15,842 bases of DNA, taken from assembly GCA_023136395.1 (NCBI GenBank), contig JAGLRI010000011.1, positions 1 to 15,842 on the forward strand. Reading direction: 5' to 3'. The translations under genes were made by a program, and so were the position numbers. Of the stretch, positions 12,785-15,842 are shown one piece after another. Position 1 is the first letter of the stretch; each line of letters starts with the position of its first letter. This stretch comes from Candidatus Bathyarchaeota archaeon. GTDB taxonomy: Archaea > Thermoproteota > Bathyarchaeia > Bathyarchaeales > Bathyarchaeaceae. Under the pieces are notes generated by a model. The model was not told where the DNA came from. It saw nothing but the letters and a program-made list of their open reading frames with translations, and made no database searches.

Positions 12785-13168
12785 TCATTCAGAGAAGAGT
12801 TCAATCCAGATTCCATTCGGATCCTCTATATACGCCCATCGCATTTTCTTTGTTTTAATTTCTAGAATTTTTGGATGACCCGACATTTTGGCTTCCTCAA
12901 TAGCCTTATCGAGGTCATCTACTGTGAAAGCCAGATGATCCAATCCTTCTCCAACAACATATTCTGTATTGTAGGGACTGTCCTTTTCATAATAGTTCAA
13001 TTCAAGAACGAAATTACTATTCTCGCTTTCGAGGTTGACAATCTTTCCTTTTGTTTGCTCAATTTGATGTTTGTATACTACCTTCATACCAAGTAGTTTT
13101 GTGTAAAAATCGATAGATTTTTGCAGGTCCTTGACTCTTATTCCCACATAAGTAAATTTAGTCTTCAT
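12785..13168 (-). CDS. VOC/glyoxalase-like protein
   Basis: From the ATG at 13168 the protein has 127 residues, the size of a single glyoxalase I-type VOC protein made of two beta-alpha-beta-beta-beta modules. Alignment by eye with E. coli GloI places metal ligands at Glu56 (LEL), His78 (DHLAF) and Glu123 (WIEL). The first ligand, His in GloI, is Tyr7 here (FTYVGIRV). Either the metal site has three protein ligands plus Tyr or the enzyme is not a classical glyoxalase; methylmalonyl-CoA epimerase and other VOC enzymes are alternatives. The start at 13168 is preferred over ATG 13195, because the latter overlaps the TATA-like box at 13196-13204 and its extra nine residues are hydrophobic and not part of the fold. 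The transcript is probably leaderless or nearly so. Confidence 0.82.
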   Translation of the reverse strand: MKTKFTYVGIRVKDLQKSIDFYTKLLGMKVVYKHQIEQTKGKIVNLESENSNFVLELNYYEKDSPYNTEYVVGEGLDHLAFTVDDLDKAIEEAKMSGHPKILEIKTKKMRWAYIEDPNGIWIELFSE

Positions 13169-13195
13169 TGCAATTATCAAGTATATAATTCTCAT

Positions 13196-13204
13196 GATAT
13201 ATTT
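13196..13204 (-). promoter_or_regulatory. TATA-like box of the VOC gene
   Basis: The minus strand reads AAATATATC. With its centre about 32 bases before the ATG at 13168, transcription would begin a few bases before that codon, fitting a short or leaderless transcript. Confidence 0.4.
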
Positions 13205-13304
13205 TTTTTTAAATTCGTCAATGTGGGTTGCGGGAAAAGTCTGAAGAATTCAGTAAGTAACGATAAATAGAGAAATAGTTCCATGCATTGTAGTGTTGTG
13301 TGAA

Positions 13305-15773
13305 TTAGTATTTTACGATGCGGTCAAGAGTTTTCGCTTGTTCTACCCACTCTTCTACTGTCTTAAGGGAGGGGATCTGCTTTACCAGTGGCTGTGTCAT
13401 ATTTATTTCATTTATTTTCTTATGAAGGTTAACTGGGTTTCTCCTTGAGAGATCCACTATGGTGGTGATGCCTGCTTTATCGAGAAGATTTGAGTATCCT
13501 TTTCCTATTCCTCTTATCCTGAAGAGATCTGCTCTATTGATCCACCTGAGGACTGTTTTGGTTGATGCTCCTGTCTTGCGAGCTATTTCTCGTCTTCCCT
13601 TTCTTGTAGAGCCTGCCTCTAAAAGATCGTTAATGGTTTTTATGTCTGAATCCTTCAGTTTATTCGCGTATGAAAGAGTTATGCCTTCAACCACTTCTAC
13701 CCTTTTATTCAATCGCGTTGGCTTGGGATATGATAAAGGTTCTTCAATCTCTTTAAACTCGATCATTGGTGCTGGAGCGGGTTCAATCTCTATCTTCATT
13801 ATTTCTGCTTTCTTCTTCCGCTTCCTGAAACCTCTATACTCGTTAAGCGCTAATGAACCCAAAGAGACGACGACTATTCCTATGAGAATGATCTTACCGT
13901 TCCCTCCAACTCCCGGAATCATGTCGAGGCCTCTAACAGCTAAGTTCCAGGCATAAGGTATCCCCGTTGCCACGACTTGAAAGAACGAGGGAGAGTGAAC
14001 AGTTATGTACGCGGAGTTAGATGGAACTAAGAAAAGATCCCCCGTATAATTATATGAAACTCCAGCGGGGGAGAGTGTGTAGACTCCCTCCCTACTAAAC
14101 ATTATCTTGTATGAGTGGGACATTGATGATCCCCCAGGTATCTCCGACCACTCCTTAGTTAATGCACCCTCAACCAAATTCGCGCTATCGGAGTAGAAAG
14201 TTAAAGAAAGACTGTCGTCGAGTTTGACGTTCTTAATGGGGTCGGTATCATCGTTTGTTATGATTATGGTGACCACTATTTCTTCGTTAAGATCTATCTC
14301 TGGGAAAGAAAGTGTCTTTTCCACTTGGATATCTATATTGAAGAGTTGAGTAAATGCTAATGTTATGAGCTCTGGATCAATGATTACTCCGGATGAAACA
14401 TTTTCCGGTGTATAATAAAAAATCTCTATATTGAATATCTCTTGCAGAGTCTCTATTGTTTCAAATACTATGGGGGCGGTAGTGAATAGTTTGAGAATTG
14501 GATTCAAGGGAACCTCACCGAGCTCGTTGACCGTGGCGTTAGGAACCACGATTAACGCTGTAGAGATATTGGCTATCGTTGAGAAGGATATGGCTTCAGA
14601 GATACCTAAGAGATCATTGATGCTGAAGTTGAAGTTAAAAGTAGATGAGTGATACTTATCTAGCCAATACGAGACCATACCCATCACGCCTAAGGGGTTC
14701 TCTATATCTGGTATGAACGTTGTGAGAGCTTCCATCTCGTCTCCACCAACTTCCCCCATAATCTCTAAGAGTGATGATGTGCGAAGGAAGCCAGTAAACA
14801 TAATCGTCCCATTTGCAGCATCAGGATGCTCTCCTGGAATCAAGACACCCGAGTCATACGCGGTCTTGATGAAACCAGTCATTCCCCCCCGGTTCATCTG
14901 AAGAGTGGACATTATCGAATCCGCCGTCGTTACTAACGCATCTGAGGAGTAATATATGAAAATGTGACTTCCAAATTCCAGGGAAATTGCCATGGGTATG
15001 GCTTTAAGGGATATGTCGAAGGCTGAAGAGAAGGCTACGGCAGCTTCAGTCGCCCTTTGACTAGCTGTAACTGCATCGACATCAATGTAAATTATTATGA
15101 ACATCGTCGGGAAAAGAAGGTCATAATATCGTGTTAGTTCTCCTAAGACTTCAGAAGGAAAATTGCTAGGTAGGATTTCTGATAATATTGCTGGGTCTAA
15201 AAGAAAGGGTGGAAGTGTAGCCGTTGTCGTCTCCTGGGAGATTAGAAGTGCCGCAACTGCTCCCGTGAATGCTGAATCCGTTAATGAGATCCCACCTAAA
15301 GATAACTCCATATCTAAGAATAGGGATGCGGTATATGCTGTCCCATCAGGGATGACTCCTCCAACAATAACCTCCGAATAATATGATCCACCATCGACTT
15401 GTCCAGATGGTGTAATTGATGTTGTGACAGCTAGAAGTAGAAGAACCAAAAGAAGCAGAGGCTTTTTTAAAATCTTTTTTTGGAGCTTAACTGTTGATCT
15501 GTTTCTACTCATCAATCTTTCCATCACCCCCCTCTCCCTCATTAACCGTACAATAAACTTTCCCATTTCACAACCCACTAAGGCTGAGAAGCAGATAATA
15601 ACTATGTTCTTAATTATGTTCAAAACTATGGTACTTAACACGGTACCCACAATCATATCTAGGCCAAAACTTGAGAAATCTGAGGGTAATCTAGAAATAA
15701 AATCGTTGATGATTGGTGCGGAAAGAATGGAATCAAGAGATACTCTTGGGGGTATGGGAGGAAGAAACCCCAT
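13305..15773 (-). CDS. Large membrane protein with extracellular region and cytoplasmic DUF4332 helix-hairpin-helix domain
   Basis: The protein has 822 residues. Membrane helices are at about 39-67, 103-120 and 626-644. The N-terminal 75-104 loop is basic (RLMRERGVMERLMSRNRS), hence cytoplasmic. Residues 121-625 would lie outside the cell; they include a variable hydrophobic and Ser/Thr-rich part and, at about 485-592, a beta-rich Ig/CARDB-like domain. Asn-X-Ser/Thr sites are frequent (321, 402, 412, 458, 575). After the last helix come a basic stretch (RKRKKK), a Pro/Glu-rich linker and a DUF4332 region (689-814) with two helix-hairpin-helix elements, VEGITLSYANKL and IRGIGKGYSNLLDKAGI. Such helix-hairpin-helix folds often bind DNA or proteins, so the molecule could join a surface domain to a cytoplasmic partner. 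The function is unknown. No ribosome site is seen before the ATG. Confidence 0.75.
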   Translation of the reverse strand: MGFLPPIPPRVSLDSILSAPIINDFISRLPSDFSSFGLDMIVGTVLSTIVLNIIKNIVIICFSALVGCEMGKFIVRLMRERGVMERLMSRNRSTVKLQKKILKKPLLLLVLLLLAVTTSITPSGQVDGGSYYSEVIVGGVIPDGTAYTASLFLDMELSLGGISLTDSAFTGAVAALLISQETTTATLPPFLLDPAILSEILPSNFPSEVLGELTRYYDLLFPTMFIIIYIDVDAVTASQRATEAAVAFSSAFDISLKAIPMAISLEFGSHIFIYYSSDALVTTADSIMSTLQMNRGGMTGFIKTAYDSGVLIPGEHPDAANGTIMFTGFLRTSSLLEIMGEVGGDEMEALTTFIPDIENPLGVMGMVSYWLDKYHSSTFNFNFSINDLLGISEAISFSTIANISTALIVVPNATVNELGEVPLNPILKLFTTAPIVFETIETLQEIFNIEIFYYTPENVSSGVIIDPELITLAFTQLFNIDIQVEKTLSFPEIDLNEEIVVTIIITNDDTDPIKNVKLDDSLSLTFYSDSANLVEGALTKEWSEIPGGSSMSHSYKIMFSREGVYTLSPAGVSYNYTGDLFLVPSNSAYITVHSPSFFQVVATGIPYAWNLAVRGLDMIPGVGGNGKIILIGIVVVSLGSLALNEYRGFRKRKKKAEIMKIEIEPAPAPMIEFKEIEEPLSYPKPTRLNKRVEVVEGITLSYANKLKDSDIKTINDLLEAGSTRKGRREIARKTGASTKTVLRWINRADLFRIRGIGKGYSNLLDKAGITTIVDLSRRNPVNLHKKINEINMTQPLVKQIPSLKTVEEWVEQAKTLDRIVKY

Positions 15774-15842
15774 AATATTTTCAATGGATGGTTGTTGAAA
15801 GACTTCCCATTCTTGTATAATCTCAAAGATTCGGAAGCCTGA
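15774..15842. other. Leader of the large membrane-protein gene, no gene seen
   Basis: These 69 bases lie upstream of the minus-strand start at 15773 and reach the window edge. No ribosome site or clear TATA box was found, and an open plus-strand frame here is only the shadow of the gene. Confidence 0.4.

Noticed and set aside
15424..15798. 124-codon plus-strand frame
   Set aside because: It is antisense to the N-terminus of the large membrane protein and has no family features.
1..15842. Search for CRISPR arrays, tRNA genes, transposases and phage genes
   Set aside because: No regularly spaced repeats, no tRNA-like T-loop with matching stems, and no transposase or phage motifs were seen by eye; a tRNA scan would be needed to be certain.

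Overview
The window is a 15.8 kb AT-rich stretch, very probably from an uncultured archaeon. The reasons are TATA-like boxes at archaeal spacing, a mix of GAGGT/AGGTG ribosome sites and apparently leaderless starts, and the gene families present: a rubredoxin-type rubrerythrin, YjbQ, a DUF4332 membrane protein, and DUF2341/LamG surface modules. A sediment lineage such as Bathyarchaeia or an Asgard group would fit, but the sequence alone does not settle this. Eleven of the 14 genes lie on the minus strand. No rRNA, tRNA, CRISPR array or recognisable insertion sequence was seen.

Layout. Positions 1-573 (+) hold the C-terminal part of a PflX-like radical SAM protein. Positions 658-3429 (-) encode a membrane-anchored alpha/beta hydrolase interrupted by a LamG-DUF2341 module. 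Next, all on the minus strand, come a rubrerythrin (3738-4259), a 75-residue membrane protein (4415-4642), an MFS transporter (4875-6053), a GC-rich DUF1566 surface protein (6294-7517), a second MFS transporter (7584-8840), YjbQ (9010-9432) and a cupin (9571-10032). A plus-strand pair follows: a small helical protein (10194-10403) and a zinc-ribbon NUDIX hydrolase (10528-11010). The NUDIX gene converges on a second cupin (11113-11520). Then come a second alpha/beta hydrolase (11675-12649), a VOC protein (12785-13168) and an 822-residue membrane protein with a cytoplasmic helix-hairpin-helix (DUF4332) tail (13305-15773).

The genes do not form one pathway. Most are single units with their own leaders, giving a mix of transport, redox or metabolite handling, and cell-surface functions.

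The most unusual result is that two unrelated secreted or surface proteins both carry circularly permuted domain units. In the hydrolase, one period of a DUF2341-LamG repeat (356 codons, 1068 bp) sits between the GHGDSGG loop and the nucleophile elbow. Its two ends join to recreate a normal LamG start. In the DUF1566 protein, the segment that should end the second repeat is found at the N-terminus, just after the signal anchor, and the second repeat is cut short by the stop. Both look like one-period units opened at an internal point and placed in, or behind, a host coding sequence. An assembly artefact must be excluded first.
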